Origin: Actinomycetota bacterium
GTDB taxonomy: Bacteria > Actinomycetota > AC-67
Length of the DNA: 48,409 bases
NCBI GenBank assembly: GCA_040905475.1
Contig: JBBDRM010000035.1
Span: 1-48,409 of the forward strand
Direction of reading: 5' to 3'
Positions within the stretch are counted from its first letter, which is position 1. Every line of letters starts with the position of its first letter. The translations under genes were made by a program, and so were the position numbers. The notes under the pieces are model-generated. The model was not told where the DNA came from and did not search any database. It was given only the letters and a program-made list of their open reading frames with translations. Of the stretch, positions 41,434 to 48,409 are shown in pieces.

Positions 41434-43857
41434 ATGCGTTCTGTGACGACGACTGACATGGCTGACATGTCAGCCATGTCAGCCATGTCAGCCATGTCAG
41501 CCACCCGCGCGACGAAGCTTCGTGCCGTCCGGCTCTTACTCGCGCTGATCGTCCTGATCGGCTCGATCGCGAGCGTTCCTTCGGGCGTCACGGCGGCCCC
41601 CACCGACCCAACGAGCTACGTCGACCCGATGATCGGCACGCTCGGCTCGGGATTCGTGTTCCCCGGACCCGCGGCGCCGTACGGGATGGTGCAGCTCTCG
41701 CCCGACACCGACGGCGTATTCGCGTACACCGGCTACCAGTGGATCGACCTCTTCATGCGCGGATTCAGCCACGTGCACGTGCAATCGATGGGCGTGCCCG
41801 AGGGCGGCAATATCCCGTTCATGCCCACCGCAGGGCCGGTCACCTCGACCGACGTCGAGCAGTACAAGTCTCTGTACTCGCACGCGTTCGAGCTTGCCGA
41901 GGCCGCTTACTATCGCGTGAAGCTCCTCAGCTATGGGATCGACGCCGAGCTGACGACCGGCTTGCGCGTCGGGATGCACCGCTACACCTTCCCGCCGGGC
42001 GTTCAGCAGAACGTGATGCTCGACATCGGACGGCAGATCCCAGGCGGCGAGTCCACCGAGCTCACCCGAACGCCGGGGACGAACCTCGCCTCGATCAGCA
42101 TCCTTCCCGATCAGCGCACCGTGATGGGGACCGCCAACGTCGACCTCGAGGCCGAGGACAACTACCCCGTCCACTTCGCCGCGCGCTTCGACCGGCCGTT
42201 CGACTCGTACGGCGTATGGCCGAGCCGGGGAGCGCCGGTCAAAACCGGCGCAACGACCATCGACGGCGACGGAGCCGGTGCCGTCGTCAGCTTCGCATCC
42301 GACCAGACGCAGCTCGTCGTCAAGACCGGCCTCTCGTTCACGAGCCCGGAGGCGGCGCTCGCGAACCTCGAGGCCGAGCTGCCGGGCGACGACTTCGACT
42401 TCGACGCGCAACGCGTCGAGACCCGCGCCGCCTGGAGCGACGCACTCCGATCGATCACCGTCGACGGCGGCACCGTGCTCGAGAAGCGCAGCTTCTACAC
42501 GGCGCTGTATCACGCGCAGCACCATCCGAACGTGTTCAACGACGCGGCCGGGACGTACCTGGGCCACGACGGAGCCGTGCACACGATCGGCGCGCCCGGC
42601 GACCCGATGCCGGCAGGATCGACCTACTACGCGAACTTCTCGCTGTGGGACACGTATCGCGCCGAGATGCCGCTGCTGATGCTCATCGCGCCCGACCGGA
42701 TGCGCGACATGATGCGCTCGTGGCGCGCGATCGTGCGGCAGGGCGGACGGCTTCCGCGATGGAGCCTGATGAACGTGCACGCCGACTTCATGAACGGCGA
42801 GCCGGCGCTGCAGTCGTTCGCCGACGCCTACTGCCGGGGGCTGGTGCCCGACGACGTCCTTCCCGAGCTCTACGCCGATGCCGTCCGCCTCGCGCTCGTC
42901 GACCGGCGCGACCCCGAGTACCTCGAACTCGGTTACGTGCCCTACCCGGGGAGCGGCGCCAGCTCGACGCTCGAACACGCGATCGGCGATTTCGCTTTGG
43001 CGCTGGTCGCCGACCGGCTCGGCGAGACCGCCGACCGCGACGCGCTGCTGGCACAGGCCGACAACTGGCGCAACATCTTCGATCCGCAGACAAAGTTCAT
43101 ACGCCCGCGGCGCGCGGACGGCGCGTGGAAGGCCAACTACCACCCCGAGCTCCCCGACGGGTTCCGCGAGGGCACCGGCTGGCAATACACCTGGCTCGTT
43201 CCCCAAGACGTCGCGGGCCTGTTCCAGGCGATGGGCCCCGCGAAAGCGCGCCGGCGGCTCGACACGTTCTTCATGACACCGGTCGCGGAGCTGATCCCCT
43301 ATCTCACGCCCGAGGTGCAGCAGAAGCTCTCGCTGTACGGCATCGCGTACTACGGCAACCAGTACGCGCCCTCGAACGAGCACGACCTCCAGGCGCCGTA
43401 CCTCTACGACTGGACGTCGGAGCCCTGGAAGACCCAAGCGCTGGCACGCGCGTATCAGACGCTGTACCGCGCGACGCCCGACGGGCTGCCGGGCAACGAC
43501 GACCTCGGCACGATGAGCGCGTGGTTCGTGTGGAGCGCGCTCGGCTTCTACCCGACGATCGCCGGCGCGCCCGTCTACACGATCGGGAGCCCGCTCTTCC
43601 CGCGCGCGACGATCCGGCTCCCCGGCGGCGCGTTCACCGTCGAGGCGCCTGGGACGTCGTTGCTCGGCAAGTACGTGCACGGCGCGACGCTCAACGGCGC
43701 TCCGCTCGACAGGACCTGGTTCACGCACGATTCGTTCACGCCCGGCGGCTCGGCGCGGTTCGAGATGGGCGTCACCGCGAACAAGGGCTGGGGATCGACC
43801 ACGACGCCACCTTCGATGAGCACGAGCCCGCTGAGCGCTTTCGGCTGCACACCCTAG
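41434..43857 (+). CDS. Secreted GH92 alpha-mannosidase
   Basis: 807 residues from ATG 41434, with GGCGGGAG before it. The N-terminus is odd: MRSVTTTDMADMSAMSAMSA, from a 9-bp tandem repeat, precedes a normal basic/hydrophobic signal segment (LRAVRLLLALIVLIGSIASV). The mature chain starts YVDPMIGTLG, as in GH92. Family motifs: YYANFSLWDTYRAEMPL, REGTGWQYTWLVPQD, GNDDLGTMSAWFVWSALGFY. These calcium-dependent enzymes remove alpha-1,2-, 1,3- or 1,4-mannose by inversion. A start after the repeats (MSATRATKL) is possible but has no ribosome site. Confidence 0.92.
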   Translation: MRSVTTTDMADMSAMSAMSAMSATRATKLRAVRLLLALIVLIGSIASVPSGVTAAPTDPTSYVDPMIGTLGSGFVFPGPAAPYGMVQLSPDTDGVFAYTGYQWIDLFMRGFSHVHVQSMGVPEGGNIPFMPTAGPVTSTDVEQYKSLYSHAFELAEAAYYRVKLLSYGIDAELTTGLRVGMHRYTFPPGVQQNVMLDIGRQIPGGESTELTRTPGTNLASISILPDQRTVMGTANVDLEAEDNYPVHFAARFDRPFDSYGVWPSRGAPVKTGATTIDGDGAGAVVSFASDQTQLVVKTGLSFTSPEAALANLEAELPGDDFDFDAQRVETRAAWSDALRSITVDGGTVLEKRSFYTALYHAQHHPNVFNDAAGTYLGHDGAVHTIGAPGDPMPAGSTYYANFSLWDTYRAEMPLLMLIAPDRMRDMMRSWRAIVRQGGRLPRWSLMNVHADFMNGEPALQSFADAYCRGLVPDDVLPELYADAVRLALVDRRDPEYLELGYVPYPGSGASSTLEHAIGDFALALVADRLGETADRDALLAQADNWRNIFDPQTKFIRPRRADGAWKANYHPELPDGFREGTGWQYTWLVPQDVAGLFQAMGPAKARRRLDTFFMTPVAELIPYLTPEVQQKLSLYGIAYYGNQYAPSNEHDLQAPYLYDWTSEPWKTQALARAYQTLYRATPDGLPGNDDLGTMSAWFVWSALGFYPTIAGAPVYTIGSPLFPRATIRLPGGAFTVEAPGTSLLGKYVHGATLNGAPLDRTWFTHDSFTPGGSARFEMGVTANKGWGSTTTPPSMSTSPLSAFGCTP
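41460..41502. repeat. 9-bp tandem repeat with palindrome in the GH92 leader
   Basis: GGCTGACATGTCAGCC (41460-41475) is a perfect 16-bp palindrome; ATGTCAGCC is then repeated in tandem four times (41467-41502). In the GH92 frame the unit encodes Met-Ser-Ala. Related repeats occur at 46435 and 47205. Confidence 0.9.
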
Positions 43858-44441
43858 GTTCGCTTCGCAGTCGGCGAGGTGAGCAGGCTGATCCTCCGCC
43901 CGCCGGCCGAGTCCTCGATCAGGGTCGCGAGCCGCCGCAGCTGCGTCTCCTCGCGCTTGGCGCTCATCACCCAAAAAGCGGCCGTGCGTTTGTAGCCGGG
44001 CGGCTGCGCCTCCCAGAACTTCCAGGCTTTTCGTTTCGCCATGAACCGCTTCTCGTACGCGGGGGCCAGCGCGCGCAAGGCATTCTCGTACGAGTAGGAC
44101 ATGTCCTTCGACCGATCGCGGCCCTCGAACGCCTTCAAGCCGGCCGGCCTCATGCGCCCGGCCTCGCGGAGCTCGCCGGCGCGCTTGATGTTGACGCGGC
44201 TCCACGGGCTCCGCGCCTTGCGGGGCGAGAACCGGATCATCCAGCTCTCTTCGCCGAGGCTCATCGCCTTCCCGTCGATCCACCCGAAGCACAACGCCTC
44301 GTCGAGCGCCTGCTTGTAGGTTATGCCGCCTTTGCCCGAGGCAACCTTGTAGAAGCCGATCCACAGCTCGACGGCTTTCGCGTGATCCTTGGCGAGACGG
44401 CGTCGGAGCTCGGCCGGGGTCTTGAAGAAGATGGGCTTCAC
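43854..44441 (-). CDS. YdeI/OmpD-associated family protein
   Basis: 195 residues. KPIFFKTPAELRRRLAKDHA, ELWIGFYK, ITYKQALDEALCFGWIDGKA and RFSPRKARSPWSRVNIKRAG are the YdeI-family signature. Biochemical role is poorly known; some members are linked to peptide resistance. Its stop overlaps the GH92 stop. Confidence 0.9.
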   Translation of the reverse strand: MKPIFFKTPAELRRRLAKDHAKAVELWIGFYKVASGKGGITYKQALDEALCFGWIDGKAMSLGEESWMIRFSPRKARSPWSRVNIKRAGELREAGRMRPAGLKAFEGRDRSKDMSYSYENALRALAPAYEKRFMAKRKAWKFWEAQPPGYKRTAAFWVMSAKREETQLRRLATLIEDSAGGRRISLLTSPTAKRT

Positions 44442-44582
44442 GCCGCCAGCATATGACCGGATTCTCCGGGACCTTCATCACTCCTCGTGCGGGAAAGCCC
44501 CAAACCCCGCCGGTTGCAGGTTGACTCTGGCCGAACCCCAGGTAGTCTCGGCGCCGGCCTACTCGACTTGGGGGTGTCTGGC

Positions 44583-45074
44583 ATGAGGCTTTCCCGGCGT
44601 CTGCTGATCGCGCTGTTCACGATCGTTCTCGCAAGTCTCGCTGCGTGCGGCGGCGACTCCAATCCAACCGCGAGCGGAGACGGCACCACGCCGCCCGTCA
44701 CCGGGAACATTCCCAACTTCTCGTCCTCGGACTGCACGTCTGCCGCGCTCGCGATCGCGGCGGCGGTTTCCGGCGGGTTCACCGGCGCCGGCGGCGGTTC
44801 GCTCGATCAGAGTGCCGCCGTGCTCGGCCGGATGGCCTCGGGCGCACCGGCGGAGATCAAGGCCGACATCCAGACCCTGGCGACCGCGACGCAGAGGTTC
44901 CAGGCGGCGCTCACGGCCGCCGGCATCGACTTCACCAACCCCAGCACCTACTCAGACCCGCAGAAGGCGGCGGCGATACAGCAAGCGGGCAGCGACTTCC
45001 AGGCGAGCGGCGCACCAGAAGCGGTCAACCGCGTCGGCGCGTACTTCGACCAGCTCTGCCCGGGCGCGCGGTAG
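44583..45074 (+). CDS. Putative lipoprotein
   Basis: 163 residues; GGGGGTG before the ATG at 44583. Signal sequence with lipobox SLAAC (C22), followed by a Gly/Ser/Thr linker. The rest is alanine-rich helix (about 50-160) with two cysteines (residues 51 and 160) that could pair. No family is recognised. It would be anchored to the outer face of the membrane. Nineteen bp before NDH-2. Confidence 0.85.
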   Translation: MRLSRRLLIALFTIVLASLAACGGDSNPTASGDGTTPPVTGNIPNFSSSDCTSAALAIAAAVSGGFTGAGGGSLDQSAAVLGRMASGAPAEIKADIQTLATATQRFQAALTAAGIDFTNPSTYSDPQKAAAIQQAGSDFQASGAPEAVNRVGAYFDQLCPGAR

Positions 45075-45093
45075 TAGCAGCACCGCGCGGCGT

Positions 45094-46404
45094 ATGCTCG
45101 CCCCCGTGCAAACGGGGGCACCGCATCGGGTCGTCGTCGTCGGAGCCGGATTCGGCGGGCTGGCGTGCGCGCGCAAGCTCGACGGTGAGCCGGTCGATGT
45201 GCTCGTCCTCGACCGGCACAACTATCACCTGTTCACGCCGCTGCTGTATCAGGTCGCGACCTCGCTGCTGAACCCGTCCGACATCGCGTATCCGCTGCGC
45301 GCGATCTTCCGGCGGTCGCGCAACGTCCGCTTCCGGCAGGCGGCCGTGTCGGACGTCGATCCCGAGCGCAAGGTCGTACACACCGTGCTCGGCGAGGAGT
45401 TCGCCTACGACTCGCTGGTCCTCGCGACCGGGAGCACGAACAACTACTTCGCCAACGAATCGCTTGCGCATCACACGCTCGGGATGAAGACGCTCGCCGA
45501 GGCGATGCGGCTCCGCAACCACGTGCTGTCCTGTCTCGAGCTCGCGAGCCGCGCGAACACGCCCGACGAGACACGCGACTGGCTCACGTTCGTCGTGGTC
45601 GGGGGCGGGCCGACCGGCGTCGAGTACGCGGGGGCGCTCGCGGAGCTCCTGCGGCTGGTGCTCGGCCGCGATTACCCGGAGCTCGACCCTTCGCTCGCGC
45701 GGATCTTGATCGTCGAGGGCCTCGACCGGCTGCTCGGGACGTTCCACCCGAAGCTCGGAGCCTACGCCGCGGAAGAGTTGAAGGCGCGCGGCATCGAGGT
45801 GCGCACCGCGACCCTGGTCGAGAGCGCCGGCGACGATCACGTCGTGTTGCGCGGCGGCGACACGATCCGAAGTCGCACGGTCGTCTGGTCGGCCGGAGTG
45901 CGTCCCACCGACCCACTCGGCGAGCGCGTGAAAGAACGCAGCCGCTCGAAGCGAATCGCGGTCGACGACCGGCTGCGCCTGCCGGGGTCACCCGGCGTCT
46001 ACGTGATCGGCGACGCGGCCTCGGTGACGACGCGCGACGGCGAGCTGCCGATGCTCTCGCCGCCCGCGATGCAAGCAGGCCGCTACGTCGCGCGGTCGAT
46101 CCTCGGGAAAGAGCAGCCGCCGTTCCGCTACGTCGACAAGGGAACGATGGCGACGATTGGGCGGCGGGCGGCGGTGGCCGACGTGCGCGGGCTCAAGATG
46201 AAAGGCACGCTCGGCTGGCTCGCGTGGTTGTTCGTGCACATCTACTACCTGATCGGATTCCGGAACCGGGCCGCGGTCCTCGCGTCGTGGACCTGGGACT
46301 ACATCCGCCGGGACCGGCCGATCCGGCTGATCCTTCGCAGCGAAGCCGACCCCGTCGCCGCAGCGGTCGATCCCGAGGACGACGAGCTTCCCCGCGAGAC
46401 TTGA
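45094..46404 (+). CDS. ndh: Type II NADH dehydrogenase (NDH-2)
   Basis: 436 residues. FAD-binding VVVVGAGFGGLACA (13-26) and NADH-binding FVVVGGGPTGVEYAG; the FAD-contact VYVIGDAAS and PPAMQAGRYVA are present. Near the C-terminus KGTLGWLAWLFVHIYYLIGF is the membrane-anchoring segment, and a charged tail follows. It passes electrons from NADH to quinone without pumping protons. The ATG has no clear ribosome site; a GTG at 45106 is possible. Confidence 0.94.
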   Translation: MLAPVQTGAPHRVVVVGAGFGGLACARKLDGEPVDVLVLDRHNYHLFTPLLYQVATSLLNPSDIAYPLRAIFRRSRNVRFRQAAVSDVDPERKVVHTVLGEEFAYDSLVLATGSTNNYFANESLAHHTLGMKTLAEAMRLRNHVLSCLELASRANTPDETRDWLTFVVVGGGPTGVEYAGALAELLRLVLGRDYPELDPSLARILIVEGLDRLLGTFHPKLGAYAAEELKARGIEVRTATLVESAGDDHVVLRGGDTIRSRTVVWSAGVRPTDPLGERVKERSRSKRIAVDDRLRLPGSPGVYVIGDAASVTTRDGELPMLSPPAMQAGRYVARSILGKEQPPFRYVDKGTMATIGRRAAVADVRGLKMKGTLGWLAWLFVHIYYLIGFRNRAAVLASWTWDYIRRDRPIRLILRSEADPVAAAVDPEDDELPRET

Positions 46405-46434
46405 CCTCGTAGGTCTATGGCGTTTCCGAGAGGT

Positions 46435-46468
46435 GACAGACATGTCTGTCATGTCTGTCATGACTGTC
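46435..46468. repeat. TGTCTGTC-type palindrome and 9-bp repeats
   Basis: GACAGACATGTCTGTC (46435-46450) is a perfect 16-bp palindrome; ATGTCTGTC follows at 9-bp spacing (46442, 46451) and then a variant ATGACTGTC (46460). It is in the gap after NDH-2. Same layout as 41460 with one base of the unit changed. Confidence 0.88.
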
Positions 46469-46476
46469 GCTCGGGG

Positions 46477-46496
46477 GCGGCGCAGGGCAGCGCCGC
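46477..46496 (-). terminator. Hairpin after a minus-strand ORF
   Basis: GCGGCGC - AGGGCA - GCGCCGC, perfect 7-bp stem, 1 bp past the stop of the 46498-46725 frame. No U-run. Confidence 0.4.
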
Positions 46497-46497
46497 T

Positions 46498-46725
46498 TCA
46501 GGGAGTCGATCCGGAGTCGGGCGCTTCCGTCGCATCCGTCGCCGCCTCCGTCACCAGCGGTTCGGGCGTCGGGATCGCCACGTCCGGGATCTCGTCCGCC
46601 GCTGCCGCAACGACCTGCGCCTGCTGAACCGTGGCGATCAAGTGACCAACCCGGTCGGCGATCGCCGTGGGAACGCTCTTCTTCATCTTGACGAGGCTGC
46701 GCTCGAGCGAATCCAGCGCGGTCAC
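46498..46725 (-). CDS. Short hypothetical ORF, possibly a 5'-truncated gene
   Basis: 75 residues from a GTG. It reads TALDSLERSLVKMKKSVPTA and IADRVGHLIATVQQAQVV, then an acidic Pro/Thr/Ala tail (EPLVTEAATDATEAPDSG). The helix-plus-acidic-tail pattern and the hairpin right after its stop support real coding. Its start falls at the point where the plus-strand PKD fragment also begins, so it may have lost its 5' part in a rearrangement. No family is recognised. Confidence 0.4.
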   Translation of the reverse strand: MTALDSLERSLVKMKKSVPTAIADRVGHLIATVQQAQVVAAAADEIPDVAIPTPEPLVTEAATDATEAPDSGSTP

Positions 46726-47188
46726 GACCGTCGAACTGACGGCCTATACCTCCGAGGCCGGCTACACCACCATCGACAGCGGCCTCACGCTCGACAACCT
46801 CGACATCATTCCGAGCGAGTGCCCGACCTCGGTGTCGTGGAGCTTCGGCGGCTCGACGTCGTCGGGCGGGTGCGGGCAGATCGTGTCGCATACGTTCGCC
46901 GGGCCCGGCGAGTACGAGGTGACCGCTTCCGTCGTCGACCCGCGGACGGGCAACACGATCACGTGGACCGGGACGCTGATCGTCGACGAGCCGCTCTCCG
47001 CGACGGTCGACGTGGCCGGGGACGTTTTGACGGCCGGTGTTGTCGGCGTACAAGGCACGATCCTCGCCGCGCACTGGTCCTTCGACGACGCCACGTCCGC
47101 CGAGGGGATCATCGTCACCAAGCCCGGCGCCCACGGCACGGTCGAGGTCGTCGACGGCGCCGGGAACCACGCGACCACCAGCTTCTAG
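46722..47188 (+). pseudogene. PKD-domain protein remnant lacking its 5' end
   Basis: The frame reads TTVELTAYTSEAGYTTIDSG, SVSWSFGGSTSSGGCG, HTFAGPGEYEVTASVVDPRT and later HWSFDDATSAEGI. Two PKD-type Ig folds are recognisable (W-x-F-G/D...HTF..PGEYEVTASV). There is no signal peptide or ribosome site at the only upstream start (46667). It stops cleanly at 47188. Probably the 3' end of a secreted protein gene. Confidence 0.6.
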
Positions 47189-47204
47189 GCCTTCGCGTCG
47201 GAGC

Positions 47205-47230
47205 GTCAGACGTGTCTGACATGTCAGACA
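47205..47230. repeat. 18-bp palindrome TGTCTGACATGTCAGACA
   Basis: Perfect palindrome at 47213-47230 with another GTCAGAC at 47205. Its arms are those of the inverted repeat at 29038-29069. A second palindrome, GGCCCGCGCGGGCC (47244-47257), follows, before the phosphoesterase ribosome site. Confidence 0.88.
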
Positions 47231-47284
47231 CCCTCGGGAGAGAGGCCCGCGCGGGCCGTCGACTTCCACCTCTGGAGGAAAGGC

Positions 47285-47377
47285 ATGGAGCAAATGTCCT
47301 ACCGCGCCGCAGGTTCCGGGGGTCCCGCGTCGAATCTCGATCGCGATGAGCCTCACGCGCAGGGAGTTCCTCCGTAG
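47285..47377 (+). CDS. Possible 30-residue leader ORF
   Basis: Begins with the best ribosome site of the area, GGAGGAAAGGC-ATG (SD at 47274). It encodes MEQMSYRAAGSGGPASNLDR and ends VPP at a TAG inside the phosphoesterase gene, in a different frame. It could be a leader peptide that couples translation, or the old start of the gene disrupted by a frameshift. Confidence 0.35.
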   Translation: MEQMSYRAAGSGGPASNLDRDEPHAQGVPP

Positions 47378-48409
47378 CGTCGCCGGGGCGCTCGCCGCCG
47401 GCGGCGCTGCGGCAATGGCGCCCGGAATCCTGCGTGCGGCCGGCGCGTCGGCCCCAGACGGCGCCGAGTGCCCCATCGAGCACATCGTCGTCCTGACGAT
47501 GGAGAACCGGTCGTTCGACCACTACTTCGGCTCGCTCTCGCTCGACGAGGGACGCACCGAGGTCGACGGTATCGTGCGCGACGCCGGCGGAGCGCTGCCG
47601 TCGAACCCGTGGCTCGGCGGGGACCGGCTCGCGATGTTCCCGATCCAAGACACCTACTGCCAGCGCCTCGATCCGCCGCACGAGTGGGAGTCGTCGCGCA
47701 TCCAATACGCGGAGGGCACCAACGAGGGCTACCTGCGCGCGATGCAGCACCATCACAACGATCCGTCCGAGCCCGACGCGCGCCCGTCCGGCATGGAGAA
47801 CGTGATGGGCTACTACACGCGCCCGCAGCTTCCGTTCCTCTACTCCGCGGCCGACGAGTTCACGATCTGCGACCGCCACTTCTCCCCGGTAGGCGCGCCG
47901 ACCTTGCCGAACCGCCACTACCTGCACGCGGCGACCTCGGGCGGGCTGATGGACAACCGGCTCGACGACAAGGGCACTGAAGGGATGGGCAACCCGCTGA
48001 ACGGGTTCGGGTTCCCGACGATCTACGACCGGATCGACGAGGCCGCCGCGAACGGCGCGACGGTAGGCGGTCGGCCGCTGGACTGGGGCGTCTACTACCT
48101 CGAGGCGCCGTTCACGATGCTCTACCGCGAGCCGCGGACGCGTCATCCTGAGCGTTTCAAGCCGTTCGCGGCGTTCTTCGCGGATCTCGCGCTGGGCACG
48201 CTGCCGAGCTTCGTCACGCTCGACCCGGGCTACTTCACCGCGTCCGATCACTCGCCGCAGCACGTGCAGCTCGGGCAGATCTACATGGCGGCCGTGTACG
48301 CGGCGCTGGCGTCGTCGGGGCTGTGGAACAAGACCGCGCTATTCATCACCTACGACGAGGACGGCGGCTTCTACGACCACGTCCCGCACACGTTCTTCCC
48401 CGACGAGCG
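47346..48409 (+). CDS. Tat-exported phospholipase C / acid-phosphatase-type phosphoesterase (3' end outside the window)
   Basis: 354 codons to the window edge, no stop. Twin-arginine signal LTRREFLRSVAGALAAGGAA. The catalytic domain begins IEHIVVLTMENRSFDHYFGS, the signature of the PLC/AcpA phosphoesterase family; the Asn of MENRSFD is the metal-binding or nucleophile region. Later ASDHSPQHVQLGQIYMAAVY and LFITYDEDGGFYDHV give further metal ligands. It would cleave phospholipids or phosphomonoesters outside the cell. The only start in this frame is ATG 47346, which lacks a ribosome site of its own and lies inside the leader ORF. Confidence 0.9.
   Translation, partial: MSLTRREFLRSVAGALAAGGAAAMAPGILRAAGASAPDGAECPIEHIVVLTMENRSFDHYFGSLSLDEGRTEVDGIVRDAGGALPSNPWLGGDRLAMFPIQDTYCQRLDPPHEWESSRIQYAEGTNEGYLRAMQHHHNDPSEPDARPSGMENVMGYYTRPQLPFLYSAADEFTICDRHFSPVGAPTLPNRHYLHAATSGGLMDNRLDDKGTEGMGNPLNGFGFPTIYDRIDEAAANGATVGGRPLDWGVYYLEAPFTMLYREPRTRHPERFKPFAAFFADLALGTLPSFVTLDPGYFTASDHSPQHVQLGQIYMAAVYAALASSGLWNKTALFITYDEDGGFYDHVPHTFFPDE

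Noticed and set aside
41460-41502. CRISPR-like array
   Set aside because: Units are only 9 bp and contiguous with no spacers; no cas genes are present.
41536-44481. Very long open frames on both strands across the GH92 gene (981 and 905 codons)
   Set aside because: They are high-GC shadow frames; only the GH92 frame has a ribosome site, a signal peptide and family motifs.
47115-48263. Minus-strand open frame opposite the phosphoesterase
   Set aside because: No motif, and it crosses the palindromic repeats; the Tat signal and MENRSFD motif are on the plus strand.

Overview
The window is high-GC bacterial chromosomal DNA. GTG starts are common, operons are coupled by short TGATG/ATGA/GTGA overlaps, and genes cover both strands densely. 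The protein families seen (zinc-ribbon/class III cyclase/STAND-ATPase/TPR proteins, cyclase/NB-ARC proteins, DUF1214, many hot-dog thioesterases, GH92, type II NADH dehydrogenase) suggest an uncultured Actinomycetota, probably from soil or sediment. That placement is inference; no rRNA or tRNA gene was seen to confirm it.

Positions 1-23000 are an accessory, heavily rearranged cyclic-nucleotide region. On the minus strand lie, in transcription order, a small zinc protein, a Crp/Fnr regulator, a secreted trypsin-like protease, a PqqD-M50 intramembrane protease with two cyclic-nucleotide-binding (CNB) domains, two tandem ~52-residue histone-H1-like basic peptides, a zinc-ribbon cyclase/ATPase/TPR protein and a secreted LVIVD-repeat protein. 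Further right are a second zinc-ribbon cyclase/ATPase (11663-14827) and a cyclase/NB-ARC/TPR protein (15068-17809). A perfect 447-bp repeat (9458-9904 and 18722-19168) carries the zinc-protein gene and the first 75 codons of crp. At the second copy these codons are joined to a truncated cyclase domain. Gene fragments surround the intact genes: a CNB fragment at the left edge, three C-terminal tails of TPR regulators (9978-10244, 14866-15021, 21434-21649) and a frameshifted TolB-like piece (11340-11660). Two toxin-antitoxin-type modules (XRE/nucleotidyltransferase and RHH/MazF), each with a palindrome at its start, sit among the breakpoints. A secreted propeller-RTX protein (19413-21395) ends the region.

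Positions 21908-35900 look like ordinary metabolism: class I fructose-bisphosphate aldolase, two PaaI-type thioesterases, an acyltransferase-SRPBCC pair, an acyl-CoA ligase coupled to a lysine-rich soluble cyclase, an aldo/keto reductase, a TetR regulator with a clean operator divergent from a thioesterase-hydrolase pair, a DEAD-box helicase, a DUF1214-sulfotransferase pair, VapBC and a cupin. The theme is fatty-acyl/lipid handling.

Positions 35931-48409 hold a seven-TM histidine kinase with its response regulator, a thioesterase, a large secreted ceramidase-like protein, a GH92 alpha-mannosidase, a YdeI-family protein, a lipoprotein, NDH-2, a PKD-domain remnant and the start of a Tat-exported phospholipase C/acid-phosphatase-type phosphoesterase that runs off the right edge. 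The secreted enzymes suggest scavenging of sphingolipid, mannoside and phosphoester substrates. Four sites carry related TGTCxGACA-type palindromes or 9-bp tandem repeats (29038, 41460, 46435, 47205); one is translated into the start of the GH92 protein.
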